Positions 28,942 to 37,663 of a stretch of 57,600 nt of DNA are shown here, piece after piece. The stretch is from Eubacterium sp. (lineage in GTDB: Bacteria; Bacillota; Clostridia; Lachnospirales; Lachnospiraceae): positions 1-57,600 of the forward strand of contig JAILQM010000062.1 of NCBI GenBank assembly GCA_024698965.1, written 5' to 3'. Under the pieces are notes generated by a model. It was not told where the DNA came from. It did not search any database and saw only the letters and a list, made by a program, of their open reading frames with translations. The position numbers and the translations under genes were made by a program. Positions within the stretch are counted from its first letter, which is position 1; each line of letters starts with the position of its first letter.

Positions 28942-29478
28942 ATGTCTTGGGAATTTGAATGGCTTTATGCCTTGCAAAATATACACAGTCCGATTCTTGA
29001 TAAGATAATGGTTGCGATTTCCACCATAGGAAATGCCGGACTTTTTTGGATAGTATGCGCGCTTTTGCTTTTGATTTTCAAAAAAACAAGACCTGTAGGA
29101 GTGCAGGTGGTTATAGCAATGGCCGTGACCTTTATTATCGGAAATCTTGTTTTAAAGAATCTTATAATGAGAGACAGACCGTGCTGGATTGATACATCTG
29201 TAGCCCTTCTTGTAGATAGTCCTACGGATTATTCCTTCCCGTCCGGGCATTCCATGAACGGTTTTGCGGCTTCCGTAACCATGCTTTTAAATGACAGAAG
29301 ATACGGCATACCTGCGGTAATTCTTGCCGCGCTTATAGCATTTTCAAGACTCTATATTTTCGTGCATTTTCCGACCGATGTTTTTGCCGGAATTTTAATA
29401 GGCACATTGGTTGCGGTTTTTGTTTATCTGTTATGGAAAAAGAGGTCAGATAAAATGCAGACCGAAAAATGTGATTGA
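28942..29478 (+). CDS. PAP2-family membrane phosphatase
   Basis: A 178-residue, roughly five-span membrane protein with the three-part acid phosphatase signature: KNLIMRDRPCW, PSGHSMNGFA and SRLYIFVHFPTDVFAG. Members dephosphorylate undecaprenyl diphosphate, phosphatidic acid or related lipids on the outer face of the membrane. It follows the CoA-transferase beta gene by 7 bases with RBS AGGTG, so it is probably on the same transcript. Substrate not determined. Confidence 0.9.
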   Translation: MSWEFEWLYALQNIHSPILDKIMVAISTIGNAGLFWIVCALLLLIFKKTRPVGVQVVIAMAVTFIIGNLVLKNLIMRDRPCWIDTSVALLVDSPTDYSFPSGHSMNGFAASVTMLLNDRRYGIPAVILAALIAFSRLYIFVHFPTDVFAGILIGTLVAVFVYLLWKKRSDKMQTEKCD

Positions 29479-29503
29479 TATTTTAGGATGATTCTGTTAT
29501 TAT
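29475..29503 (+). promoter_or_regulatory. Promoter of the T-box/pheST transcript
   Basis: TTGATA (29475-29480), 17-base spacer, TATTAT (29498-29503). It starts at the stop codon of the PAP2 gene and precedes the T-box leader. Confidence 0.7.
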
Positions 29504-29509
29504 AGCAGT

Positions 29510-29770
29510 TGTGAATAAAATATATAAAGGCTATGATTGTGCACAGTAGTTTGTGTTTAATCCGTACCAGAGAAAGGGATCTTAGAGGCTGGAAGTCCCT
29601 GCGGCAATTATATACAGACGAATTTCACACAGGAGCTCTGTTTCTGAAGATGAGTAGGAAACGGCGTTTTATGCGCGTTATGCATACTAAAGAGCCCGAT
29701 TATATCGGGAAAACGGGTGGTACCGCGGATTATATTCGTCCCTTTGCAAAATTGCAAAGGGACTTTTTTA
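29510..29770 (+). promoter_or_regulatory. T-box leader (tRNA-Phe sensing) with terminator
   Basis: The region between the PAP2 gene and pheS holds the T-box core GGGTGGTACCGCG (29715-29727), which pairs with the uncharged tRNA acceptor end. A perfect 12-bp terminator stem follows, GTCCCTTTGCAA / TTGCAAAGGGAC (29738-29763), then a T tract. A likely specifier codon TTC (Phe) is at 29624-29626 on the 3' side of a long stem I that includes GCTGGAAGTCCC. Uncharged tRNA-Phe should stabilise the antiterminator and allow transcription of pheS and pheT. An open frame of 85 codons across this stretch (29533-29790) is not a gene. Confidence 0.93.
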
Positions 29771-29790
29771 TTAACAAAGGAGAAAGATAA

Positions 29791-30810
29791 ATGAAAGAAA
29801 AACTTGAGCAGATCAGAGCTGAGGTAATTAAGAAAATCGATACCTCTGAAAATCTTGACGCACTCAACGATATCAGAGTGTCAGTGCTTGGAAAAAAAGG
29901 CGAGCTTACAGCTATTTTAAAGGGTATGAAGGACGTGGCCCCGGAAGATCGTCCGAAGGTCGGCCAACTTGTTAACGAAACAAGAGAAGCCATAGAAAAT
30001 GTTTTGGAAGAAAAGAAGGCTGCTTTTGAAAAGGCTAAAAGAGAAATGCAGCTTAAAGAAGAAGTTATTGATGTAACTCTTCCTGCCAAGAAAATTAAAA
30101 TCGGACACGGACATCCAAACACTATTGCTTTAGAGGATGTTGAAAGAATCTTTATCGGAATGGGATATGAGGTTGTTGAAGGGCCTGAAATAGAGACTGA
30201 TTACTATAACTTCGAAGCTCTTAACATTCCCGCAAATCATCCGGCCAAAGATGAGCAGGATACATTCTACATTACAAAAGACATTCTTTTAAGAACTCAG
30301 ACTTCTCCTGTTCAGGCCAGAATCATGGAGCAGGGCAAACTTCCTATCAGAGTTATTGCTCCGGGAAGGGTTTTCCGTTCGGATGAGGTTGATGCAACAC
30401 ATTCTCCGTGCTTCCATCAGATAGAAGGTCTTGTTATTGATAAAGACGTTACAATGGCTGACTTAAAGGGAACTTTAGAGCAGTTTGCAAAGGAACTTTT
30501 CGGAGAAGACATTAAGACTAAATTCCGTCCTCATCACTTCCCGTTTACAGAGCCTTCTGCGGAAATGGATGTTTCCTGCTTTAAATGCGGCGGTAAGGGC
30601 TGCAGATTCTGTAAAAACGAAGGATGGATTGAAATCCTCGGATGCGGTATGGTTCATCCGCATGTGCTTGAGGTGTGTGGCATAGATCCTAACGAATATA
30701 CCGGATTTGCTTTCGGTGTCGGACTTGAGAGAATCGCACTTCTTAAGTATGAGATTGACGATATGAGATTATTATATGAAAACGACGAAAGATTCCTTTC
30801 GCAGTTCTAG
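29791..30810 (+). CDS. pheS: Phenylalanyl-tRNA synthetase alpha subunit
   Basis: Catalytic subunit of the alpha2-beta2 enzyme that charges tRNA-Phe. The 339-residue protein shows an N-terminal coiled coil (1-85), then GHPNTIALEDVERIFIGMGY, motif 2 VFRSDEVDATHSPCFHQIEG and the C-terminal GFAFGVGLERIALLKYEIDD of class II synthetases. It also has the cysteine-rich CFKCGGKGCRFCKNEGW insert seen in many PheS proteins. pheT follows 12 bases downstream. Controlled by the T-box leader. Confidence 0.97.
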   Translation: MKEKLEQIRAEVIKKIDTSENLDALNDIRVSVLGKKGELTAILKGMKDVAPEDRPKVGQLVNETREAIENVLEEKKAAFEKAKREMQLKEEVIDVTLPAKKIKIGHGHPNTIALEDVERIFIGMGYEVVEGPEIETDYYNFEALNIPANHPAKDEQDTFYITKDILLRTQTSPVQARIMEQGKLPIRVIAPGRVFRSDEVDATHSPCFHQIEGLVIDKDVTMADLKGTLEQFAKELFGEDIKTKFRPHHFPFTEPSAEMDVSCFKCGGKGCRFCKNEGWIEILGCGMVHPHVLEVCGIDPNEYTGFAFGVGLERIALLKYEIDDMRLLYENDERFLSQF

Positions 30811-30822
30811 GAGGATTTTGAA

Positions 30823-33240
30823 ATGAATACATCATTAAACTGGTTAAAAGCATATGTGCCGGACCTCGACGTAAGTCCGAGAGAATATATGGACGCTATG
30901 ACTCTCAGCGGTACAAAGGTAGAGTTTTATACAAATCTTGACGAAGATCTCGACAAGATTGTAATCGGTCAGATTGAAAAAATAGAGAAACATCCTGATG
31001 CAGACAAACTTGTTATTTGTCAGGTAAATGTCGGAAGCGAAAAGGTGCAGATTGTAACAGGTGCTCCAAATGCCTTTGAAGGAGCAAAAGTACCTGTAGT
31101 TTTAGACGGAGGAAGAGTTGCCGGCGGACACGACGGAAGCAAGACTCCGGGCGGAATAAAGATTAAAAAAGGAAAGCTTAGAGGCGTTGAGTCCTTTGGC
31201 ATGATGTGCTCAATCGAAGAGCTTGGCTCTACAAAGGATAATTATCCCGATGCACCTGAAGACGGACTCTATATTCTTCCGGAAGATGCTCCTGTGGGAG
31301 AGGATGCGGTAGAATATCTTGGGCTGCGCGACAGTGTTCATGAGTATGAAATAACATCTAACAGAGTAGACTGTTATTCTGTTATCGGTATTGCAAGAGA
31401 AGCCGCAGCAACATTCGGAAAAAAATTCGTTCCGCCTGTAATTAAAGAGACGGGTAACAGTGAAGATGTAAACGATTATGTAAAGGTAAGAGTTGAAGAT
31501 GAAGACCTTTGCCCAAGATATATTGCCAGAGTTGTAAAGAATGTAAAAATCGGCCCTTCACCTGAGTGGATGCAGAGAAGACTTGCAAATGTCGGAATAA
31601 GACCTATCAACAATCTTGTAGATATTACAAACTATGTTATGGAAGAGTTCGGTCAGCCTATGCATGCCTATGATTATGATACAATCGGCGGCCATGAAAT
31701 AATTGTAAGAAGAGCATCTGACGGAGAGAAGTTTACAACTCTTGACGGACAGGAGAGAAGCCTTGATAAAGACGTTCTTATGATTTGCGATAAGACCGGA
31801 CCTATCGGAATTGCCGGTATCATGGGTGGCGAAAACTCCATGATTACAGATGATGTCAAGACTATGATGTTTGAGGCAGCCTGCTTTGACGGTACAAATA
31901 TCAGACTTTCGTCAAAGAGAATCGGTATGAGAACAGATGCTTCAGGCAAGTTTGAAAAGGGACTTGATCCTAATACCGCAATGGAGGCTATTAACCGTGC
32001 CTGCCAGCTTGTTGAAGAGCTTGGCTGCGGTGAGGTTGTAGGAGGAGCGGTTGACGTTTATCCTAATCCTAAAGAAGGTAACAGAGTTTTATTCGAGCCT
32101 GAAAAATACAATAAGCTTCTCGGTACAAATGTAAGCGCCGATGAAATGCTTGAGTACTTTGACAGAATCGATCTTAAATATGATAAAGCAACCAATGAAA
32201 TCGTTGTTCCTTCATGGAGACAGGATGTTAAGTGCATGAACGATCTTGCGGAAGAGGTTGCGAGATTCTTCGGATATGACAAGATTCCAACAACACTTCC
32301 GATAAGCAGAGGAAGCGACGGAAAGCTTTCGTTTAAGCTAAGAGTTGAGGAAATCGTAAGACGTATCGCTCAGGCAAACGGATTCTCACAGGCTATGAGC
32401 TACAGTTTTGAAAGCCCTAAGGTATTTGATAAACTTCTTCTTGCTAAGGATGCAAAAGAAAGAGAAGCTATTGTTATTTCAAATCCTTTGGGAGAAGACT
32501 TTAGTATAATGAGAACGGTTCCCGTTAACGGAATTCTTACATCTCTTGCAACAAACTATAACAGAAGAAATAAAACGGCTGCTTTATATGAGCTTGCAAA
32601 TATTTATCTTCCGAAGGCACTTCCTCTTACAGAACTTCCGGACGAGAGAATTCAGCTCGTTATGGGCCAGTACGGCGAGGGTGACTTCTTTGCAATGAAA
32701 GCGGTTTGCGAAGAAATCTTCGATAAGCTCGGATTAAGCGGCAGCTTAAAATATTCACCTTCCTGCGATAAGACCTTCCTTCATCCGGGAAGACGTGCCG
32801 ACATCATCTATGACGGTGATACAATCGGTTACCTCGGTGAGGTTCATCCGGAAGTACTTGATACTTACGAAATCGGTGAAAAGGCTTATATTGCTGTTCT
32901 TGATATGCCTAAGATTACAGCTCTTACATGCTTTGATCGTAAGTACAGCGGAATTGCAAAATATCCTGCCGTAACAAGAGATATTTCACTTGTAGTGCCG
33001 AAAGATGTATTATCGGGAGACATTATTGATATTATTGAAAAGAAGGGAGGCTCATACCTCGAAGAAGCTCATCTTTTCGATTTATATGAGGGCTCACAGA
33101 TTCAGAAAGGATATAAGTCAATGGCTTATACAATTACATTCAGAGGCAAGGATAAAACACTTGAAGAGGCTGACATTTCTCCTGCAATGAATAAGATAAT
33201 AGACGCCCTTAAAGAAAAAGATATAGAGCTCAGGGCTTAA
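30823..33240 (+). CDS. pheT: Phenylalanyl-tRNA synthetase beta subunit
   Basis: The 805-residue beta subunit has the domain order expected: N-terminal tRNA-binding (EMAP-like) domain at about 40-150 with [16 protein letters not shown]3/B4 editing domain ([13 protein letters not shown] ... [22 protein letters not shown]), B5, the class II-like core ([13 protein letters not shown]), and a C-terminal ferredoxin-like anticodon-binding domain ([12 protein letters not shown]). RBS TAGGAGGA. It shares the T-box-controlled transcript with pheS. Confidence 0.97.
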   Translation: MNTSLNWLKAYVPDLDVSPREYMDAMTLSGTKVEFYTNLDEDLDKIVIGQIEKIEKHPDADKLVICQVNVGSEKVQIVTGAPNAFEGAKVPVVLDGGRVAGGHDGSKTPGGIKIKKGKLRGVESFGMMCSIEELGSTKDNYPDAPEDGLYILPEDAPVGEDAVEYLGLRDSVHEYEITSNRVDCYSVIGIAREAAATFGKKFVPPVIKETGNSEDVNDYVKVRVEDEDLCPRYIARVVKNVKIGPSPEWMQRRLANVGIRPINNLVDITNYVMEEFGQPMHAYDYDTIGGHEIIVRRASDGEKFTTLDGQERSLDKDVLMICDKTGPIGIAGIMGGENSMITDDVKTMMFEAACFDGTNIRLSSKRIGMRTDASGKFEKGLDPNTAMEAINRACQLVEELGCGEVVGGAVDVYPNPKEGNRVLFEPEKYNKLLGTNVSADEMLEYFDRIDLKYDKATNEIVVPSWRQDVKCMNDLAEEVARFFGYDKIPTTLPISRGSDGKLSFKLRVEEIVRRIAQANGFSQAMSYSFESPKVFDKLLLAKDAKEREAIVISNPLGEDFSIMRTVPVNGILTSLATNYNRRNKTAALYELANIYLPKALPLTELPDERIQLVMGQYGEGDFFAMKAVCEEIFDKLGLSGSLKYSPSCDKTFLHPGRRADIIYDGDTIGYLGEVHPEVLDTYEIGEKAYIAVLDMPKITALTCFDRKYSGIAKYPAVTRDISLVVPKDVLSGDIIDIIEKKGGSYLEEAHLFDLYEGSQIQKGYKSMAYTITFRGKDKTLEEADISPAMNKIIDALKEKDIELRA

Positions 33241-33242
33241 TC

Positions 33243-34268
33243 ATGGATGTAAAAGATTTTAACTATATTCTTCCCGAAGAGCTTATAGCTCAGGATCCTT
33301 TAAAGGACCGATCTTCGTCAAGACTTATGCATATTGACAGAGAGTCGGGAGAAGTGACACATGATGTGTTTTACAATATAAAAAAATACTTAAGGAAGGG
33401 CGATTGCCTTGTTATGAACAATACCAAGGTAATTCCCGCCCGCCTTTACGGCGTAAGAGAAGATACCGGTTCGCATATGGAGCTTCTCCTTCTTAAAAGA
33501 AGGGAAAACGATGTATGGGAGACTTTGGTAAAGCCGGGAAAAAAATGCCGCAGGGGACATAGATTTGTCTTTGGTAACGGAGAACTCAAAGGCGAAATTA
33601 CAGATGTTTTACCTGAGGGAAACCGCCTGATTCATTTTGAATACGAAGGCATATTTGAAGAAGTTTTGGACAGACTCGGTGAAATGCCGCTTCCGCCTTA
33701 TATTACTCATAAACTCGAAGATAAAAACAGATATCAGACGGTTTATGCCAAATACGACGGTTCGGCCGCAGCTCCTACGGCAGGCCTTCATTTTACTGAA
33801 GAACTCCTTGACGAGATTAAGGAAATGGGTGTTGAGATTGCAGAGGTTACTCTTCATGTGGGACTCGGAACTTTTAGACCGGTTAAGGTTGACAAGATAG
33901 AAGAGCATCACATGCATTCCGAGTTTTACATTATAGACGAAGAAGCTGCCGCTAAGATAAACAAGGCAAAAGAAACCGGAAACCGCGTAATCTGCGTTGG
34001 TACGACAAGCTGCAGAACGCTTGAATCTGCAGCAGATTCTGACGGCCATCTTGAACCGAAAAGCGGCTGGACGGATATATTTATTTATCCGGGATATAAG
34101 TTTAAGGTTATGCAGGGACTTATTACCAATTTCCATCTGCCTCAGTCTACACTTCTTATGCTTGTGTCGGCTTTTGCCGGCAGGGAAAATGTACTTGCTG
34201 CTTATGAGGAGGCTGTTAAGGAAAGATACAGATTCTTCTCTTTCGGAGATGCGATGATACTTATTTAA
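33243..34268 (+). CDS. queA: S-adenosylmethionine:tRNA ribosyltransferase-isomerase
   Basis: Adds the epoxycyclopentane ring from SAM to preQ1 in tRNA, following Tgt. The 341-residue protein has the family motifs [56 protein letters not shown] and [19 protein letters not shown]. It starts two bases after the pheT stop, so it is likely co-transcribed and under the same T-box. That is unusual but could be simple operon packing. Confidence 0.96.
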   Translation: MDVKDFNYILPEELIAQDPLKDRSSSRLMHIDRESGEVTHDVFYNIKKYLRKGDCLVMNNTKVIPARLYGVREDTGSHMELLLLKRRENDVWETLVKPGKKCRRGHRFVFGNGELKGEITDVLPEGNRLIHFEYEGIFEEVLDRLGEMPLPPYITHKLEDKNRYQTVYAKYDGSAAAPTAGLHFTEELLDEIKEMGVEIAEVTLHVGLGTFRPVKVDKIEEHHMHSEFYIIDEEAAAKINKAKETGNRVICVGTTSCRTLESAADSDGHLEPKSGWTDIFIYPGYKFKVMQGLITNFHLPQSTLLMLVSAFAGRENVLAAYEEAVKERYRFFSFGDAMILI

Positions 34269-34281
34269 TTGGGGATAATAT

Positions 34282-34908
34282 ATGGCAAAAAAATTCTATG
34301 CTGTAAAAAAGGGTCTTACGCCCGGCATATATGAAACATGGGATGAGTGTAAAAGGAATGTCGACGGATATTCCGGAGCGATATACAAATCCTTTAAAAC
34401 CTATAATGAGGCGGCGTCTTATCTTGGATGTGATGAGGCGGCGCCTTTAGGACTTTCATCTGAAGATAAAGATCCGTGGGAGCAAATAGAGGGCGCAATC
34501 GCATATGTGGATGGCTCTTATATTAACGGAGAATACTCATACGGAGCCGTAATTATTCCTGATAAAAACAACACCGATGAAATTATTAAGCTTTCGGGAA
34601 AAGGCACGGATAAGGAAATGGCCGAGATGAGAAACGTTGCCGGCGAGATAGAAGGTTCTAAGGCGGCAATGAGATATGCCACGGAAAACGGCATTTCGAG
34701 AATAAATATTTTTCATGATTATCAGGGAATTTCAAGCTGGTGCGTCGGCGAGTGGAAAACAAATAAGCCGGGCACATTTGCTTATAAGAAATATTATGAT
34801 GAGATGAGACTTATGTGCGATATTCGTTTTTACAAGGTTAAAGGGCATTCCGGCGACTTTTACAATGACATGGCAGATGCCCTTGCAAAAGAAGCGCTCG
34901 GAATTTAG
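34282..34908 (+). CDS. rnhA: Ribonuclease HI with viroplasmin-type N-terminal domain
   Basis: Degrades RNA in RNA-DNA hybrids. The 208-residue protein begins with a caulimovirus viroplasmin/RNase H1 N-terminal hybrid-binding domain (AKKFYAVKKGLTPGIYETW, then a WDEC...YSGAIYKSFKTY pattern). The RNase H fold follows, with catalytic Asp77 (AYVDGSY), Glu in VAGEIEGSKAAM, and the final Asp region HSGDFYNDMADALAKEAL. It lies 13 bases after queA and converges on the DUF4317 gene with only three bases between the stops. Confidence 0.93.
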   Translation: MAKKFYAVKKGLTPGIYETWDECKRNVDGYSGAIYKSFKTYNEAASYLGCDEAAPLGLSSEDKDPWEQIEGAIAYVDGSYINGEYSYGAVIIPDKNNTDEIIKLSGKGTDKEMAEMRNVAGEIEGSKAAMRYATENGISRINIFHDYQGISSWCVGEWKTNKPGTFAYKKYYDEMRLMCDIRFYKVKGHSGDFYNDMADALAKEALGI

Positions 34909-34911
34909 AGC

Positions 34912-36036
34912 CTACATTGTTTTAACCGGTACACCGTTTACGGTAAGGTTATCATCAACAGTTATAACAAGGCATCGGCGGCCGTCAATCTCGCGGCATT
35001 CGATACGATCCAAAGCTTCGGATTTTGCTGTTACGGTAATTTCCGGAGCTTCTATTTTCATTTTATTTACATCGGTGATATTATTTACCATAAGAGGAGC
35101 CTTAGGATCGGTTATCAAATCGAATTCTTTCTCAAAAATTTGAATGCTTTCTTCATCTGCACCGCTTTTTTCAAGGATTCTCTGAGTTTCGGCCTTATCA
35201 ATTGTAAGAGGCTCCAAATCTTCTTTATGAATTTCGCTAAGCTCATATAAAGACTCGTGAATTGTTTTGGCGGCTTCGTAGGTAAGATCCTCGCCCATAC
35301 TTGAGAGCACAATTGTGTTAAAGGCGTCTTTCTGACTTCCGGCTGTCTGCGGGATATGGGCTCCCAAAATATTCATGATGAAATCATTCTGGAGTTCTTC
35401 GGGCTTTTTACTGTAATAAAGAACCGAGTGGAGGTCTGTCATTCTGTCGTTAAAGGCAGGGAAGAGAAATCCTTTTACAGGCATCTCAACTATCCAGTCA
35501 CGCATTGCAAGCGACATATCGCCTTTTGCAGGATCGTAGGAAAGCCCCGCATCCGAGAGATTTACAGGACAGATGCTGCAGAGCATAAAGCTGTATACTT
35601 CGTCGGATGAGTCAAACATTTCTTCGCCGTCATTTGCCTTCGAAGGCACATCATAGCTCGCCTCAATAAGGGTTATATAATAGTTTTCCGCACAATAATA
35701 AGAGTCTATGATTTTATCAAAGAGCTCCCCGACTTTTTCTTCGTCGGCAAGTTTACCGGATAAAAGCTCATACAAAAATTTCTGGCTTCCGCCGTCCATT
35801 TCTTCCTCTATAGGAAACTCCATTGTAAGCAGGTTTTTTCCTATGGTTCCGGAAAGTGTTTTTTTGAATATATCAAAGTATTTATAGGATTCATCTTCGG
35901 AAAGCGTGAGAAAAGAGCGCTTTGAAACAAATTTTTTCGTCTTTTCATGGTCTACATAACATCCCCATATATTGTGGATTGTGGATTTATCCGGGGTGAA
36001 CTGTTTTTTTATTTCTGCTATTTCTTTTTTATTCAT
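34912..36036 (-). CDS. DUF4317 family protein
   Basis: A 374-residue acidic, soluble protein that I recognise as DUF4317, a family of unknown function common in Clostridia. The N-terminus MNKKEIAEIKKQF followed by NIWGCYVDHEKTK is typical. No catalytic motif, signal peptide or membrane segment is seen. The frame reaches back to 36108, but the ATG at 36036 is preceded by CAGGGAGAC and gives the conserved N-terminus. It converges on rnhA. Confidence 0.75.
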   Translation of the reverse strand: MNKKEIAEIKKQFTPDKSTIHNIWGCYVDHEKTKKFVSKRSFLTLSEDESYKYFDIFKKTLSGTIGKNLLTMEFPIEEEMDGGSQKFLYELLSGKLADEEKVGELFDKIIDSYYCAENYYITLIEASYDVPSKANDGEEMFDSSDEVYSFMLCSICPVNLSDAGLSYDPAKGDMSLAMRDWIVEMPVKGFLFPAFNDRMTDLHSVLYYSKKPEELQNDFIMNILGAHIPQTAGSQKDAFNTIVLSSMGEDLTYEAAKTIHESLYELSEIHKEDLEPLTIDKAETQRILEKSGADEESIQIFEKEFDLITDPKAPLMVNNITDVNKMKIEAPEITVTAKSEALDRIECREIDGRRCLVITVDDNLTVNGVPVKTM

Positions 36037-36120
36037 TATAGTCTCCCTGATTTTATTTATAGTCATTCGGCCGACATAATCATTTGCCTTATCATAATCA
36101 TTCGGCATGCGGCCTTTTTG

Positions 36121-36156
36121 CTGTCATTCTGAGCGAAGCGAAGAATCTCACCCCGC
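36121..36156. repeat. Interspersed repeat-like sequence
   Basis: The stretch contains CATTCTGAGCGAAGCG followed by AAGAATCTC. From memory, this wording recurs as an intergenic repeat in many unrelated bacterial genomes. Only one copy is visible here. It lies upstream of DUF4317 and the alarmone synthetase gene. Confidence 0.4.
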
Positions 36157-36302
36157 AAAATACCTTAAGTATTCTACCACAATTTATAAAAATTTTATAC
36201 ATGTAAAAGTTTTGTGAATTTCCACATTTGAGTAGCAAATTGTTGTATACTATGCTAAGGCTTTGGCCTTATTAATATGATTTAAACGAAAGGTAAAAAT
36301 AT

Positions 36303-37007
36303 ATGAATCCATTTCAAATGAGCAGATACACGGGCGGCAAAGGTCCGCTTTCGGGTATACTTAATATGAATCTTGACTGGTTCCTCGACAATTTAAAAGA
36401 AACAACGGCGCCGGTGGAAAAATTCTTTGCAAATTACAGATGCGCCATTATGGAAATTGAGACGAAGTTCAATGTTTTGGACGAACAGTTTTCAATAAAA
36501 TACGATGCAAATCCGATTGAGTCGATTCATACGAGAGTAAAGGATTATGACAGCATAATTAAAAAATGCGAGAGAAAGAATATTCCGTTTACATTAACCG
36601 ATATTGAGGAAAATATTTTTGATATTGCGGGTGTGAGGGTTATATGTTCTTTTGAGAGTGATATATACAGACTTGCCGATCTTTTGATTCAGCAGGATGA
36701 TATTACTCTTATTGAAAAGAAGGATTATATAGCAAATCCTAAAGAAAACGGATACAGAAGCCTTCATCTCATAGTTGAAGTCCCTATTTTTATAGAGGAT
36801 GAAAAGAAGATGGTTAAGGTTGAAGTTCAGCTTAGGACTATTGCCATGGATTTTTGGGCATCGCTCGAGCATAAGATGAGATACAAGAAAAACATTGCTC
36901 CCGAAAAGCTTGCGGAAATATCTAGTGAGCTTACCCAGTGCGCTCATCTGAGCGCGTCTTTGGATGAGAGAATGCAGGCAGTAAGGGACAGAATTCTGGA
37001 GGGATAA
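36303..37007 (+). CDS. relQ: Small alarmone synthetase (RelQ/YjbM-like)
   Basis: A 234-residue single-domain (p)ppGpp synthetase. The RelA/SpoT synthetase motifs are all present: ESIHTRVKDYDSIIKK, DIAGVRVICSFESD, NPKENGYRSLHLIVE and VEVQLRTIAMDFWASLEHKM. It lacks the HD hydrolase, TGS and ACT domains of long RelA/Rel proteins, so it is likely to synthesise alarmone only. It starts one base before an adjacent GreA-like gene, suggesting that alarmone production and RNA polymerase rescue are co-expressed. Confidence 0.92.
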   Translation: MNPFQMSRYTGGKGPLSGILNMNLDWFLDNLKETTAPVEKFFANYRCAIMEIETKFNVLDEQFSIKYDANPIESIHTRVKDYDSIIKKCERKNIPFTLTDIEENIFDIAGVRVICSFESDIYRLADLLIQQDDITLIEKKDYIANPKENGYRSLHLIVEVPIFIEDEKKMVKVEVQLRTIAMDFWASLEHKMRYKKNIAPEKLAEISSELTQCAHLSASLDERMQAVRDRILEG

Positions 37008-37008
37008 A

Positions 37009-37506
37009 ATGTACGAAAAGCTTACCAAAAGTGACATAGAAGAGATGGAAAAAGAGATAGAGCACAGAAAGCTCGTGGTAAGAAAACAGGCGCTCGAAGA
37101 TGTAAAAGAAGCAAGAGCTCACGGAGATTTATCCGAAAACTTTGAGTATAAAGCCGCCAAAAAGTTTAAGAATGAAAATGAGAGCCGCATAAGATACCTT
37201 GAGAAAATGATTAAAACAGCGGTGATAATAGAGGATGAAACAAGCGACGACCAGGTGGGACTTAACTCTGTGGTTAAGGTGTATTTTATAGAGGATGACG
37301 AAGAAGAGACCTATAAACTTGTTACAACCATAAGAGGTAACTCCATGAAAAATCTAATAAGCATAGATGCTCCTATAGGTAAGGCTCTTTTGGGACACAC
37401 AGCGGGAGAGACTGTAAATGTAAAAGTTTCGGATGATTATTCCTTTGATCTTAAGATATTGTCTATTGAGCAGGGCGAAGATGATGAGGCCATAAGAAAG
37501 TTCTAA
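37009..37506 (+). CDS. GreA/GreB-like transcript cleavage factor
   Basis: A 165-residue protein with the Gre architecture: an N-terminal coiled-coil hairpin (1-78) whose tip ARAHGDLSENFEYKAAK contains the acidic Asp and Glu that enter the polymerase secondary channel, and a C-terminal FKBP-like domain (about 84-160) with APIGKALLGHTAGETVNV. It starts one base after the stop of the alarmone synthetase. Whether this is the main GreA of the cell or a paralog cannot be decided here. Confidence 0.88.
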   Translation: MYEKLTKSDIEEMEKEIEHRKLVVRKQALEDVKEARAHGDLSENFEYKAAKKFKNENESRIRYLEKMIKTAVIIEDETSDDQVGLNSVVKVYFIEDDEEETYKLVTTIRGNSMKNLISIDAPIGKALLGHTAGETVNVKVSDDYSFDLKILSIEQGEDDEAIRKF

Positions 37507-37522
37507 AATTAATTATTTTGAA

Positions 37523-37588
37523 AAAATAAATCAAAAGGGTTGATTTTTGTTTATGGGTTATGTTAAAATAAATCAAAAGATATGATTT
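37523..37588 (+). promoter_or_regulatory. leuA promoter with two dyad operators 42 bp apart
   Basis: Two near-identical 24-base elements at 37523-37546 and 37565-37588 both read AAAATAAATCAAAAG at the left and TGATTT at the right. Each is a dyad AAATCA-N7-TGATTT. Their start-to-start distance is 42 bp, four helical turns, so they sit on the same DNA face. A plausible promoter TTGATT (37540-37545), 18 bases, TAAAAT (37564-37569) runs between them, its -35 in copy 1 and -10 in copy 2, as expected for repressor sites. The gene downstream carries its own AraC-type DNA-binding domain. Confidence 0.6.
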
Positions 37589-37620
37589 AATACACTATAC
37601 ATTATGTATAGTGTATTTTT
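37589..37620 (+). terminator. AT-rich hairpin with T tract in the leuA leader
   Basis: A perfect 12-bp stem AATACACTATAC / GTATAGTGTATT with loop ATTAT (37601-37605) is followed by further Ts. It could end the relQ-greA transcript, attenuate leuA, or be a third operator. Confidence 0.6.
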
Positions 37621-37663
37621 ATTTGGATCTTTTCCAAAAATAAACAGCAAAGAAGGAATGAAC

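Noticed and set aside
29533-29790. 85-codon open frame before pheS
   Set aside because: It runs through the T-box core and terminator hairpin; no RBS; explained as a structured leader RNA.
33609-34136. 175-codon antisense frame inside queA
   Set aside because: Shadow of the conserved queA coding frame without translation signals.
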